DNA of 64,000 nt from contig JAIUNV010000005.1 of the NCBI GenBank assembly GCA_020161435.1, forward strand, positions 161,325 through 225,324, written 5' to 3'. Numbering within the stretch: the stretch's first letter is position 1; each line of letters opens with the position of its first letter. A program made the translations under genes and the position numbers. This document shows positions 18,329 to 26,493 of the stretch, one piece after another. A model generated the notes under the pieces. It made no database searches. It was not told the origin of the DNA and saw only the letters and a program-made list of their open reading frames with translations. This DNA is from Bacteroidota bacterium (GTDB lineage Bacteria > Bacteroidota > Bacteroidia > Chitinophagales > Chitinophagaceae).

Positions 18329-20068
18329 ATGGGAGAATTACAGATTAAGAAATCTGCAAAAGAATATGATGTAGTGATTGTAGGCTCAGGTGCAGGTGGC
18401 GGCATGGCTGCTTATGTGCTGGCCAATGCCGGATTGAAAGTGTGTTTGCTCGAAGCCGGCCCTGATTACGATCCTGCAAAAAATGTAACACAACTCAAGA
18501 ACCCATGGGAGAGTCCACGCCGTGGTGCCAGTACCAAGTTTCGTCCATTCGGCGATTTTGATGCCAGCTACTGGGGTTGGGAAATAGATGGAGAACCCTA
18601 CACAAAAGCCAACGGCACCAGCTGGGACTGGTGGCGGGCCCGCATGGTGGGTGGCCGTACCAATCACTGGGGGCGCATTTCGCTGCGTTTTGGCCCAAGA
18701 GATTTTAAACGAAAAAGCATTGATGGCTTGGGCGATGATTGGCCAATAGGCTACGAAGACGTGAAACCTTTTTACGACAGGATTGATAAACTACTCGGCA
18801 TTTTTGGTACCAACGAAGGTTTGGAAAATGACCCGGATGGTATTTTTCTTCCACCACCGAAACCCCGCCTGCACGAATTGATGCTGAAGAAAGCTGCAGG
18901 TAGTGCAGGCGTGCCGGTTATTCCATCTCGTTTGTCTATCCTCACCAAAAAAGTCAATGACAAGCGTGGTGCCTGTTTTTATTGTGCTCAGTGCAACCGT
19001 GGTTGTACCGTGCATGGAGATTTCTCTTCTTCTTCTGTATTAGTGAAGCCTGCAGTTGAAACAGGCAATGTAGACATGGTGGTAAATGCCATGGCCCGTG
19101 AAGTACTTACTAATAAAGAAGGATTGGCTACGGGCATTAGTTATGTAGACAAAGAAACCTTGCAAGAATATCAGGTGAATGGCCGTGTGGTGATACTCGC
19201 CGCCAGTGCCTGCGAAAGTTCTCGGTTGCTGCTCAACTCTAAAAGCGATCGTCACCCGAATGGCTTGGCCAACAGCAGCGGTGTAGTAGGTCGCTATTTG
19301 CACGATAGTACTGGTGCTGCCATGGGTGGTGTGTTGCCCTCATTGTTTGATCGCAAACGCTACAATGAAGATGGTGTAGGTGGCATGCATGTGTACAGTC
19401 CTTGGTGGGGCGACAACAAGAAGCTTGATTTTCCACGTGGTTATCACATTGAATACTGGGGCGGCATGCAGCAACCCGCATACGGTTTTGGCTTTGGCAT
19501 CGAAGGCATGAACGGAAAATTTGCTGTGAAAGGTGTACAGAAAGAAGCCGGTGGTTATGGCAAAAGTCTGAAAGAAGATTTCCGCTTTTTCTATGGTGCA
19601 GGCGTAGGCATGGCTGGCCGTGGGGAAGCCATTCCACGCTACGACAACTACTGTGAGATAGATAACAGCGTGGTAGATAAATATGGTATTCCCGTATTGA
19701 AGTTTAATGTGAAATGGAGTGAGCATGAAATAAAGCAAGCCAAGCACATGAAGGAAACCTTTAAGGAAATCATGCACAACATGGGTGCTGTGATTACTTG
19801 GGGAGCCGATGACGATGAAAGCAATAATTGGGGTTTGGAAACGCCGGGTAAAATCATTCACGAAGCTGGCACGGCCCGCATGGGTGCAGATGCCAAGAGC
19901 TCTGCGCTGAACAAATGGAACCAGGCACACGATTGTAAAAATCTGTTTGTGGTAGATGGTGCCGCCTTTACCTCACAAGCCGATAAAAACATTACGTGGA
20001 CTATTCTTGCCCTGAGCATGCGGGCCAGCGAATACATTATTGATGAAATGAAAAAGCAAAACCTGTAA
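18329..20068 (+). CDS. GMC-family FAD sugar dehydrogenase with Fe-S cysteine motif
   Basis: A 579-residue flavoprotein, more diverged than the tandem pair on the other strand. The FAD motif [17 protein letters not shown] starts near residue 18. [12 protein letters not shown] block corresponds to the FAD-covering segment. The cysteine motif is [11 protein letters not shown], which contains C-x5-C-x3-C plus one extra cysteine. The C-terminus has [18 protein letters not shown] and a diverged final motif [16 protein letters not shown], where paralogues have NPSLTYMALTARA; Asn is still present. Its small subunit is encoded at 20215, and it heads a plus-strand unit through the isomerase, cytochrome c and DUF1080 genes. 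It should act in the periplasm, donating electrons to cytochrome c. Confidence 0.9.
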   Translation: MGELQIKKSAKEYDVVIVGSGAGGGMAAYVLANAGLKVCLLEAGPDYDPAKNVTQLKNPWESPRRGASTKFRPFGDFDASYWGWEIDGEPYTKANGTSWDWWRARMVGGRTNHWGRISLRFGPRDFKRKSIDGLGDDWPIGYEDVKPFYDRIDKLLGIFGTNEGLENDPDGIFLPPPKPRLHELMLKKAAGSAGVPVIPSRLSILTKKVNDKRGACFYCAQCNRGCTVHGDFSSSSVLVKPAVETGNVDMVVNAMAREVLTNKEGLATGISYVDKETLQEYQVNGRVVILAASACESSRLLLNSKSDRHPNGLANSSGVVGRYLHDSTGAAMGGVLPSLFDRKRYNEDGVGGMHVYSPWWGDNKKLDFPRGYHIEYWGGMQQPAYGFGFGIEGMNGKFAVKGVQKEAGGYGKSLKEDFRFFYGAGVGMAGRGEAIPRYDNYCEIDNSVVDKYGIPVLKFNVKWSEHEIKQAKHMKETFKEIMHNMGAVITWGADDDESNNWGLETPGKIIHEAGTARMGADAKSSALNKWNQAHDCKNLFVVDGAAFTSQADKNITWTILALSMRASEYIIDEMKKQNL

Positions 20069-20214
20069 GCAATTGGCTAATGTGCTAAAGGAATACAGGA
20101 ATTGATTTGATGCATTTGCAAACTTGGAAAACAAGTAAACGAACATCAAGAACGCAAACGCTCAACAACAAACGAAAATCAGACATCAGCCATCCAACAT
20201 CTAACATCAACATC

Positions 20215-20880
20215 ATGGATAGAAGAAAATCACTCAAAGCATTGGCCATTGGTTCGCTGAGCACCGCCGTGCTGATTGATGCCTGCAAGCCTGCTGATAG
20301 AAAAGCAGCGGATAATGCCACTGCCGTAGGCACATTTACCTACGACAGAATGAAGGAAGAAAAGGCACACGATGAACAGCTCATGAAGGAAAAGTTTTTT
20401 ACCGATCATGAGTTGAAAACCATCACGGTGCTGGCCGATATAATTATACCTGCCGATGAAGTAAGCGGCAGTGCATCGCAAGCCGGTGTACCTGCGTTTA
20501 TTGAGTTTATTGTAAAAGACATGCCGCAGCATCAAACGCCCATGCGGGGTGGATTGCGCTGGCTCGATTTGCATTGCCTCAAGACCTATGAAAAACCATT
20601 TGTGGAATGCAGCAGCTCACAACAAATTGAAGTGGTGGATGCCATAGCGTATCCAAACAAAGCCAAACCTGCCATGGCACAAGGGGTAGCATTTTTTAAC
20701 CTGATGCGTAATCTCACAGCTACAGGTTTTTACACTTCTGAAATAGGTGTAAAAGACATTGGCTATGTGGGCAATCAACCCAACCAATGGAATGGCGTAC
20801 CCGACGATGTGTTGAAACAATACGGATTGGCATACACAGAAAAGGAACTCAAAGAGTGCATCAGTTTTACCACAACATAA
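20215..20880 (+). CDS. Gluconate 2-dehydrogenase subunit 3 family protein (GMC small subunit)
   Basis: A 221-residue partner of the GMC enzyme just upstream. The start at 20215 is chosen because MDRRKSLKALAIGSLSTAV, then LIDAC, makes a twin-arginine plus lipobox signal like that of the protein at 11915; a longer frame from 20107 would bury it behind Lys/Thr/Ser-rich translation of the intergenic DNA. The family core is visible as HELKTITVLADIIIPADEVSGSASQAGVPAFIEFIV and FFNLMRNLTATGFYTSEIG. The protein ends in a short Thr tail. It presumably provides export and maturation of the flavin subunit. The 146-base gap before it is rich in repeated ACATC-like words and I see no gene there. Confidence 0.85.
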   Translation: MDRRKSLKALAIGSLSTAVLIDACKPADRKAADNATAVGTFTYDRMKEEKAHDEQLMKEKFFTDHELKTITVLADIIIPADEVSGSASQAGVPAFIEFIVKDMPQHQTPMRGGLRWLDLHCLKTYEKPFVECSSSQQIEVVDAIAYPNKAKPAMAQGVAFFNLMRNLTATGFYTSEIGVKDIGYVGNQPNQWNGVPDDVLKQYGLAYTEKELKECISFTTT

Positions 20881-20925
20881 CAACGATTGTAAATTACATA
20901 ACTCCAAACAGCTTTAAATAACCGC

Positions 20926-22350
20926 ATGTCTTCCAAAAAATCATCCAGAAGAAATTTTATCCGCAACACGGCCGTAGCCGGTGCAGGATTTATGATTGTG
21001 CCTCGTCATGTGCTAGGCCGTGGCTATGTAGCGCCCAGCGATAAACTCAACATTGCCGGCATTGGCGCTGGTGGCAAAGGGGCCAGCGATTTATCTGAGT
21101 TTGCCAAAGGTGGCCGGGCCAACATTGTAGCATTTGCCGATGTAGATGTGAAGCAGGCTGCAGGTTCTGTAAAGCGTTTTCCGCAGGCGAAGTTTTACTT
21201 TGACTACCGAGAAATGCTGGAGAAGGAAGGTAAGAACATTGATGCTGTTTCAGTATCAACACCCGATAATACCCATGCTGTAGCCACCATGGCTGCCATT
21301 AAAATGGGCAAGCATGTATATGTACAAAAGCCATTGACCCATGATATTTACGAAGCCCGTATGCTTACTGAAGCAGCACGTAAATACAAGGTCGTTACAC
21401 AGATGGGTAACCAGGGCGGCAGTGGCGATGGCGTTCGTCGTATGCAGGAAATGTACCAGTCTGGTTTGATAGGAGAGGTAACCAAAGTATATGCCTGGAC
21501 CAACCGTCCTGTGTGGCCACAAGGCATGCCAACACCCAGTGGCAAGCACGATGTACCTGCAGATATGAAATGGGATTTGTGGCTAGGACCTGCTCAGTGG
21601 ACAGACTACAATCCTGCGTATCATCCTTTCAACTGGCGTGGCTGGTGGGCCTTTGGTACCGGTGCTTTGGGCGATATGGCCTGTCATATTCTGGATCCGG
21701 CTTACCGCATTTTGCCCATTCTTTTTCCCAACGAAGTAGAATGCTCCGTGCCCAACCAATTTGTAGATGCATGGAAAGAAGCCGGCTATGTAGATAGCTG
21801 TCCGCCGTCTTCCATCATTCACATCAACTACCCCAGAACAGATGGTAAAGGTGAAATCAAAGTAACCTGGATGGATGGTGGTTTACTGCCAGAAAGACCC
21901 AAAGAATTATTGCCTGATGAACCCATGGGCAACTGGGATGGCGGTATCATTTTCGAAGGCACCAAAGGAAAGATTCTGGCCGATTGTTATGGCGCCAATC
22001 CGCGTTTGTTGCCTACTCAAAAAATGAAAGACATTCAGCTGCCAGCGTCTACCATTGCCCGTGTGCCCGAAGGCCATTATCAACAGTGGGTGAATGCATG
22101 TATTGCGGGCTACGGCAATGCACAAACCAGTTCACATTTCGACTTTGCCGGACCATTTACCGAAAGTGTACTCATTGCCAACCTAGCTATCCGTAGTTGG
22201 ATGATGAAGAACCCTGCTGCCAAAGGTTGGGAAGACAAATACCTCGGCCGCAAGAAATTGCTCTGGGATGCTGCCAATATGCGCATCACCAACTTTGAGC
22301 CAGCCAACCAGTTTGTGAAAAGAGAATACCGTGCCGGCTGGAGTTTATAA
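20926..22350 (+). CDS. Tat-exported Gfo/Idh/MocA-family sugar oxidoreductase
   Basis: A 474-residue NAD(P)-dependent-type oxidoreductase. The N-terminus MSSKKSSRRNFIRNTAVAGAG is a twin-arginine signal. The Rossmann fold follows with IAGIGAGGKGASD and the loop VSTPDNTHAVATMAAIKMGKHVYVQKPLTHD, where the family EKP motif is QKP. The C-terminal alpha/beta substrate domain includes WRGWWAFGTGALGDMACHILDPAYR, typical of the long exported subgroup. These exported members are thought to hold their nucleotide tightly. Together with the DUF1080 and isomerase genes downstream, it suggests oxidation or reduction of a glycoside ring carbon. The next gene starts 34 bases downstream. Confidence 0.88.
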   Translation: MSSKKSSRRNFIRNTAVAGAGFMIVPRHVLGRGYVAPSDKLNIAGIGAGGKGASDLSEFAKGGRANIVAFADVDVKQAAGSVKRFPQAKFYFDYREMLEKEGKNIDAVSVSTPDNTHAVATMAAIKMGKHVYVQKPLTHDIYEARMLTEAARKYKVVTQMGNQGGSGDGVRRMQEMYQSGLIGEVTKVYAWTNRPVWPQGMPTPSGKHDVPADMKWDLWLGPAQWTDYNPAYHPFNWRGWWAFGTGALGDMACHILDPAYRILPILFPNEVECSVPNQFVDAWKEAGYVDSCPPSSIIHINYPRTDGKGEIKVTWMDGGLLPERPKELLPDEPMGNWDGGIIFEGTKGKILADCYGANPRLLPTQKMKDIQLPASTIARVPEGHYQQWVNACIAGYGNAQTSSHFDFAGPFTESVLIANLAIRSWMMKNPAAKGWEDKYLGRKKLLWDAANMRITNFEPANQFVKREYRAGWSL

Positions 22351-22383
22351 GTATAACGTTCATTCATTTAAGCTATCGTAGAT

Positions 22384-23544
22384 ATGAATAGAAAATTAAG
22401 AATGGCCATGATTGGCGGTGGTAAAGATGCCTTTATTGGTGCCGTGCATCGTTTGGCTATGAACATGGATGGTCAGGTGGAGTTAGTTGCGGGTGCTTTG
22501 AGTGTGAATCCAGATGTGGCCATCGAATCGGGTAAAATGCTGTACCTGCAGCCTAATAGAATTTATACCGATTACAAAGTGATGCTGGAAACCGAAGCAG
22601 CCAAAACCGAAGCCGAAGGCCGCATTGATTTTGTGAGCATTGTTACACCCAATTTCGTGCATTTTGATCCCGCCATAATGGCGTTAGAAAAAGGCTTTCA
22701 TGTAGTAATTGAAAAGCCCATCACATTTACGCTGGAACAAGCCAAGCAGCTGCAGCAAAAAGTGCAGGAAACCGGCAAGCGTTTGTTGCTCTGTCATACC
22801 TACACCGGTTATCCTATGGTGAAGCAGGCTCGACAACTGGTGGCCAGTGGCGCTTTGGGTAAAGTGCGTAAAATTTATGTGGAATATCCGCAGGGTTGGC
22901 TGAGTACCTTGCTGGAAAAAACGGGTCAGGCACAAGCCAGCTGGCGTACCGATCCTAAGCGGTCGGGTAAGGCAGGTGCCATGGGCGATATTGGTACCCA
23001 TGCATTCAATTTGGCAGAGTATGTGAGCGGTTTGCAAACCACACATATTTGTGCAGACCTCAACACTTTGGTAGAAGGCCGCTTGTTGGATGATGATGGT
23101 GCCGTGCTGATGAAAATGAACAATGGTGCCAGTGCGGTGCTCATGGCATCGCAGGTGGCTGCCGGCGAAGAAAACGCCGTTAAAATTCGGGTGTATGGTG
23201 AGCTCGGGGGGGTGGAATGGAAACAGGAAGATGCCAATACTTTGCTGGTGAAATGGCTGGATAAACCGGCTGAAATTTACCGTACAGGTGCTGGCTACAA
23301 CGGTAGCTTTGCCAAGCATAACACCCGCATTCCTGCAGGCCATCCGGAAGGCTATCTGGAAGCATTTGCCAACCTCTACCGCAACTTTGCCCTCACCGTG
23401 CAAGCGGATGTGGATGGCGTGACACCAGCTGCAGAATGTCTTGATTTCCCCAGTACTACCGAAGGGGTACGTGGCATGGCTTTCATTGAAAATGTGGTGG
23501 CTTCCTCGCAAAGTGAACAGAAGTGGACGGTGTTTGAAGTGTGA
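22384..23544 (+). CDS. Gfo/Idh/MocA-family oxidoreductase, cytoplasmic
   Basis: A 386-residue cytoplasmic oxidoreductase without a signal peptide. The dinucleotide fold begins MAMIGGGKDAFIGAVHRLA, and the active-site lysine lies in VVIEKPITFTLEQA (EKP motif). DIGTHAFNLAEYVSG in the C-terminal domain holds the conserved His/Asn pair. Typical for myo-inositol- and glucoside-dehydrogenase relatives of about 380 residues. It pairs with the exported homologue upstream, so one partner may oxidise a sugar in the periplasm and the other re-reduce or further convert it inside the cell. The stop is only 26 bases before the inverted repeat of the GxxExxY cassette. Confidence 0.88.
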   Translation: MNRKLRMAMIGGGKDAFIGAVHRLAMNMDGQVELVAGALSVNPDVAIESGKMLYLQPNRIYTDYKVMLETEAAKTEAEGRIDFVSIVTPNFVHFDPAIMALEKGFHVVIEKPITFTLEQAKQLQQKVQETGKRLLLCHTYTGYPMVKQARQLVASGALGKVRKIYVEYPQGWLSTLLEKTGQAQASWRTDPKRSGKAGAMGDIGTHAFNLAEYVSGLQTTHICADLNTLVEGRLLDDDGAVLMKMNNGASAVLMASQVAAGEENAVKIRVYGELGGVEWKQEDANTLLVKWLDKPAEIYRTGAGYNGSFAKHNTRIPAGHPEGYLEAFANLYRNFALTVQADVDGVTPAAECLDFPSTTEGVRGMAFIENVVASSQSEQKWTVFEV

Positions 23545-23570
23545 TGATTTTTCGCACAGAACTTATGTTT

Positions 23571-23587
23571 CGCACAGAGGCACAGAG
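23571..23587 (+). repeat. Left 17-bp inverted repeat of GxxExxY cassette
   Basis: CGCACAGAGGCACAGAG, a perfect inverted copy of 24003-24019. A partial direct copy (CGCACAGA) lies 18 bases upstream at 23553-23560. Confidence 0.8.
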
Positions 23588-23621
23588 TTTTTTTGTATAA
23601 ACACAAACACACAATTAGGTC

Positions 23622-23993
23622 ATGGAAACAAATGATCTTACTGCACTCATCATTGAACAGGCCATAGACATTCATCGAAAAACCGGACCAGGTTTGTTTG
23701 AATCTGTTTACGAAGAGATGTTGTGGTATAAACTCAATCAACTTGGCTTATTTATAGAAAGACAAAAAGAAATTCCTGTTTACTTAGATGGCATAAAAAT
23801 GGGTATTGGATTTAGAGCAGATTTAATTATTGACCAACAAGTGATTGTTGAAATTAAGTCTATCGAAACACTCCTTCCTGTACATGCTAAACAGCTTTTG
23901 ACCTACCTCAAATTGACAAGTATAAATACAGGATTACTCATCAACTTCAATGAAGAACTTTTAAAACAAGGTATCAAGAGGCTCAAGAACTGA
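23622..23993 (+). CDS. GxxExxY family protein
   Basis: A 123-residue protein of the GxxExxY family. The name-giving motif is visible as GPGLFESVYEEML (residues about 23-35). The rest has a PD-(D/E)XK nuclease-like pattern, GFRADLIIDQQVIVEIKS (Asp, then Glu-x-Lys), though nuclease activity is not established for the family. It stands between two genes of a sugar-oxidation unit and is bracketed by perfect 17-bp inverted repeats, so it looks like an inserted cassette rather than a pathway gene. Its A+T content is visibly higher than that of the flanking genes, which supports transfer. Function unknown. Confidence 0.8.
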   Translation: METNDLTALIIEQAIDIHRKTGPGLFESVYEEMLWYKLNQLGLFIERQKEIPVYLDGIKMGIGFRADLIIDQQVIVEIKSIETLLPVHAKQLLTYLKLTSINTGLLINFNEELLKQGIKRLKN

Positions 23994-24002
23994 TAGCAAT
24001 TT

Positions 24003-24019
24003 CTCTGTGCCTCTGTGCG
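24003..24019 (-). repeat. Right 17-bp inverted repeat of GxxExxY cassette
   Basis: CTCTGTGCCTCTGTGCG, the exact reverse complement of 23571-23587. It ends 9 bases before the ATG of the next gene and occupies its ribosome-binding region. Confidence 0.8.
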
Positions 24020-24028
24020 AGAAACTCT

Positions 24029-25084
24029 ATGACAACGATTAAAGGACCGGCCATTTTTCTGGCTCAGTTTATGGGCGATGTGGCGCCGTTTAATGATTTG
24101 AAAAGCATTTGCCAATGGGCAAAAAGTTTGGGTTTTGTGGGCGTACAAATTCCGAGTTGGGATAGCCGTTGTATTGATTTGCAACGAGCTGCCGAAAGCA
24201 AAACCTACGCCGATGAAATCAAGGGGCTTGTAAACGAATGTGGCCTGGAGATTACAGAACTCAGTACGCATTTGCAAGGCCAATTGGTAGCAGTGCATCC
24301 TGCTTATGATGCGATGTTTGATGGCTTTGCACCTGAATCGGTGCGGGGCAACAGCAAAGCCAGAACTGAGTGGGCCATTCAGCAATTGAAATACGCAGCC
24401 AAAGCATCGGCCAATTTAGGGTTGAATGCACATGCCACATTCAGCGGTGCATTGTTGTGGCACACGGTATACCCATGGCCACAACGACCTGCAGGTTTGG
24501 TAGAAACAGGCTTCAAAGAACTGGCCAATCGTTGGCTGCCTATCCTCAACGAGTTTGATGCACAGGGTGTTGATCTCTGCTACGAAATTCATCCGGGTGA
24601 AGATTTGCACGATGGTGTTTCTTATGAAATGTTTTTAGAAGCCACGGGCAATCACCAAAGGGCTTGTTTGCTCTACGATCCGTCGCATTTTGTGTTGCAG
24701 TGTCTCGACTATCTCAGCTATATTGATCACTATCATGAACGCATCAAAATGTTTCATGTGAAAGATGCCGAGTTTAACCCTACCGGTAAGCAAGGCGTAT
24801 ATGGTGGTTATCAAAGCTGGATCAACAGGGCGGGCCGTTTCCGCAGTTTGGGCGATGGTCAGGTTGATTTCAAAAGCATTTTCAGCAAGCTGGCTGCTTA
24901 CGATTACAAAGGCTGGGCAGTAATGGAATGGGAGTGTGCCATCAAGCATCCGGAAGATGGTGCCAGAGAAGGAGCCATCTTTATTCAAGACCATATTATC
25001 CGGGTAACAGATAAAGCCTTTGATGATTTTGCAGGAACCGGTGCCAACGAACAATTAAACCGTTCAATCCTCGGATTGAGTTAA
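24029..25084 (+). CDS. TIM-barrel sugar phosphate isomerase/epimerase family protein, cytoplasmic
   Basis: A 351-residue xylose-isomerase-like barrel without a signal peptide. Metal-binding glutamate and histidine positions are suggested by CYEIHPGEDLHDG, LYDPSHFVLQ, MFHVKDAEFNP and the C-terminal WAVMEWECA. The KDAEF and HPGED phrases are typical of a subgroup encoded next to Gfo/Idh/MocA oxidoreductases. It follows the GxxExxY cassette, whose right repeat lies directly in front of the ATG, so translation initiation here may be affected. Before the insertion this gene probably followed the oxidoreductase at 22384 directly. The specific reaction is unknown. Confidence 0.85.
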   Translation: MTTIKGPAIFLAQFMGDVAPFNDLKSICQWAKSLGFVGVQIPSWDSRCIDLQRAAESKTYADEIKGLVNECGLEITELSTHLQGQLVAVHPAYDAMFDGFAPESVRGNSKARTEWAIQQLKYAAKASANLGLNAHATFSGALLWHTVYPWPQRPAGLVETGFKELANRWLPILNEFDAQGVDLCYEIHPGEDLHDGVSYEMFLEATGNHQRACLLYDPSHFVLQCLDYLSYIDHYHERIKMFHVKDAEFNPTGKQGVYGGYQSWINRAGRFRSLGDGQVDFKSIFSKLAAYDYKGWAVMEWECAIKHPEDGAREGAIFIQDHIIRVTDKAFDDFAGTGANEQLNRSILGLS

Positions 25085-25107
25085 TTTTAAACCCTAAAAA
25101 TTTCACG

Positions 25108-25512
25108 ATGAAAAAAATACTTTTTGTAGCAGGAGTGGCTGCTTTGATGACAGCCTGTGGTGGTAATGAAAACAGCAATACAACAACGACAACCGCTGCA
25201 AAACCCGAAGCTTCAGCTCCTGCGGCCAATGATCTTTCTTCAAATCCCGATTACAAAAACGGTTTGGCTTTGGTGGCAAAATCTGATTGCCTTACCTGTC
25301 ATAAAGTAAGCGAAACATCAACCGGTCCTTCTTACAAAGAAGTAGCTGCAAAATATGCTAATGCTGACGATGCAACCGTAACCATGTTGGCCGAAAAAAT
25401 CATCAAAGGCGGATCGGGTAACTGGGGCCAAATTCCTATGACGCCGCACCCTACCGTTTCAATCGACGATGCCAAGCAGATGGTGAAATACGTACTGCTG
25501 CTCAATAAATAA
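25108..25512 (+). CDS. Monoheme cytochrome c lipoprotein
   Basis: A 134-residue class I cytochrome c. The lipobox LMTAC places the lipidated cysteine at residue 17, and a Thr/Ala/Pro linker (about residues 22-42) precedes the heme domain. Heme attachment is CLTCH (C61, C64, H65), and the distal ligand is probably M111 in GQIPMTPHP. The linker and tether suggest a mobile periplasmic electron carrier. It is encoded 23 bases after the isomerase and 5 bases before the DUF1080 gene, in the unit headed by the GMC dehydrogenase, so it is the natural electron acceptor for that enzyme. Confidence 0.92.
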   Translation: MKKILFVAGVAALMTACGGNENSNTTTTTAAKPEASAPAANDLSSNPDYKNGLALVAKSDCLTCHKVSETSTGPSYKEVAAKYANADDATVTMLAEKIIKGGSGNWGQIPMTPHPTVSIDDAKQMVKYVLLLNK

Positions 25513-25517
25513 ACTAC

Positions 25518-26204
25518 ATGAAAAAAATCACCACCACATTATTCTCTTTGCTGTGCTTGCAGCTGAGTATGTATGCACAACCCAAGGCCGACAAGGGTTT
25601 CAAGCTTTTATTTGATGGCACAACCACCAATGGCTGGCACAAATTCAATAAGCCCGGTACCATTGGCAAAGGCTGGCAAGCAAAAGATGGTGTATTAATG
25701 CTCGACCCTGCTGCAAAAGATGGCGGCGATATTGTTACTGATAATGCTTACGAAAACTTTCACCTCAAACTGGAATGGAAAGTAGCCGAAGGAAGTAATA
25801 GCGGCATTATGTTTTTTGTACAGGAAGGAGAACAGTACAGTCATCCGTGGAAAACGGGGCCTGAAATGCAGGTGCTCGACAACGACCGTCATGCCGATGC
25901 CAAAATTCACAAGCACCGTGCCGGTGATTTGTATGATATGATTGCCTCTTCATCTGAACCGGTAAAAGCAGTAGGCGAGTGGAACCTTGCAGAAATTATT
26001 TGCAACAAAGGCAAACTTACCTTCAAGCTGAATGCTGTGGTAATTGTTGAAACCACATACAATGATGCATCATGGGCACAAATGATTGCGAACAGTAAGT
26101 TTAAAAACATGCCTGGCTTCGGCTCATTTACCCAAGGTAAAATAGGCCTGCAAGACCACGGCGATTTGGTGTGGTTCAGAAATATTCAGATAAGGCAACT
26201 GTAA
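25518..26204 (+). CDS. DUF1080 (3-keto-disaccharide hydrolase-type) secreted protein
   Basis: A 228-residue exported beta-sandwich protein (signal peptide ending near residue 21, LSMYAQ). It has the family phrases GFKLLFDGTTTNGWHKF, the NFHLKLEWKVAEGSNSGIMF block, GPEMQVLDNDRHAD and the C-terminal GKIGLQDHGDLVWFRNIQIR. Characterised members of this fold act on 3-keto-glycosides, cleaving the glycosidic bond after C3 has been oxidised. Here it lies directly downstream of GMC, Gfo/Idh/MocA, isomerase and cytochrome c genes, which is the context expected for such a pathway. It is the last gene before a strong terminator. Confidence 0.85.
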   Translation: MKKITTTLFSLLCLQLSMYAQPKADKGFKLLFDGTTTNGWHKFNKPGTIGKGWQAKDGVLMLDPAAKDGGDIVTDNAYENFHLKLEWKVAEGSNSGIMFFVQEGEQYSHPWKTGPEMQVLDNDRHADAKIHKHRAGDLYDMIASSSEPVKAVGEWNLAEIICNKGKLTFKLNAVVIVETTYNDASWAQMIANSKFKNMPGFGSFTQGKIGLQDHGDLVWFRNIQIRQL

Positions 26205-26224
26205 ATCATCATCGAAATAATTAT

Positions 26225-26258
26225 AAGAGTCTGGCACCGAAGGGCGTCAGACTCTTTT
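26225..26258 (+). terminator. Rho-independent terminator after DUF1080 gene
   Basis: AGAGTCTG and CAGACTCT form the stem, with a 14-nt interior containing a GC/GC pair, followed by TTTT. The remaining 235 bases to the SusC start are AT-rich with a TTGTTG/CAACAA inverted repeat; I find no gene or clear promoter there. Confidence 0.75.
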
Positions 26259-26493
26259 AATATACCTGAAAAAACTTATTTGTATAGCTGTTGTTTATAT
26301 TACTATTCCAATTTGTTACAGATAGTTGTTGACAAACCTGTTTTTTTCAACAATCGTAAGCCGTTCAACGAAAGAAGCTGATTATTAAATCGTCTTAATG
26401 CTTTATTTTGAAGGTTGATGCAATGGCAAAGTAGTGGCATGCTTTGTTTTGTAGTGTGTAGAGAAAATTATCGTTAACCAAAAAATCAAACTT

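Noticed and set aside
22684-23511. A 275-codon minus-strand frame
   Set aside because: Antisense to the Gfo/Idh/MocA gene at 22384; no recognisable motif or start signal.
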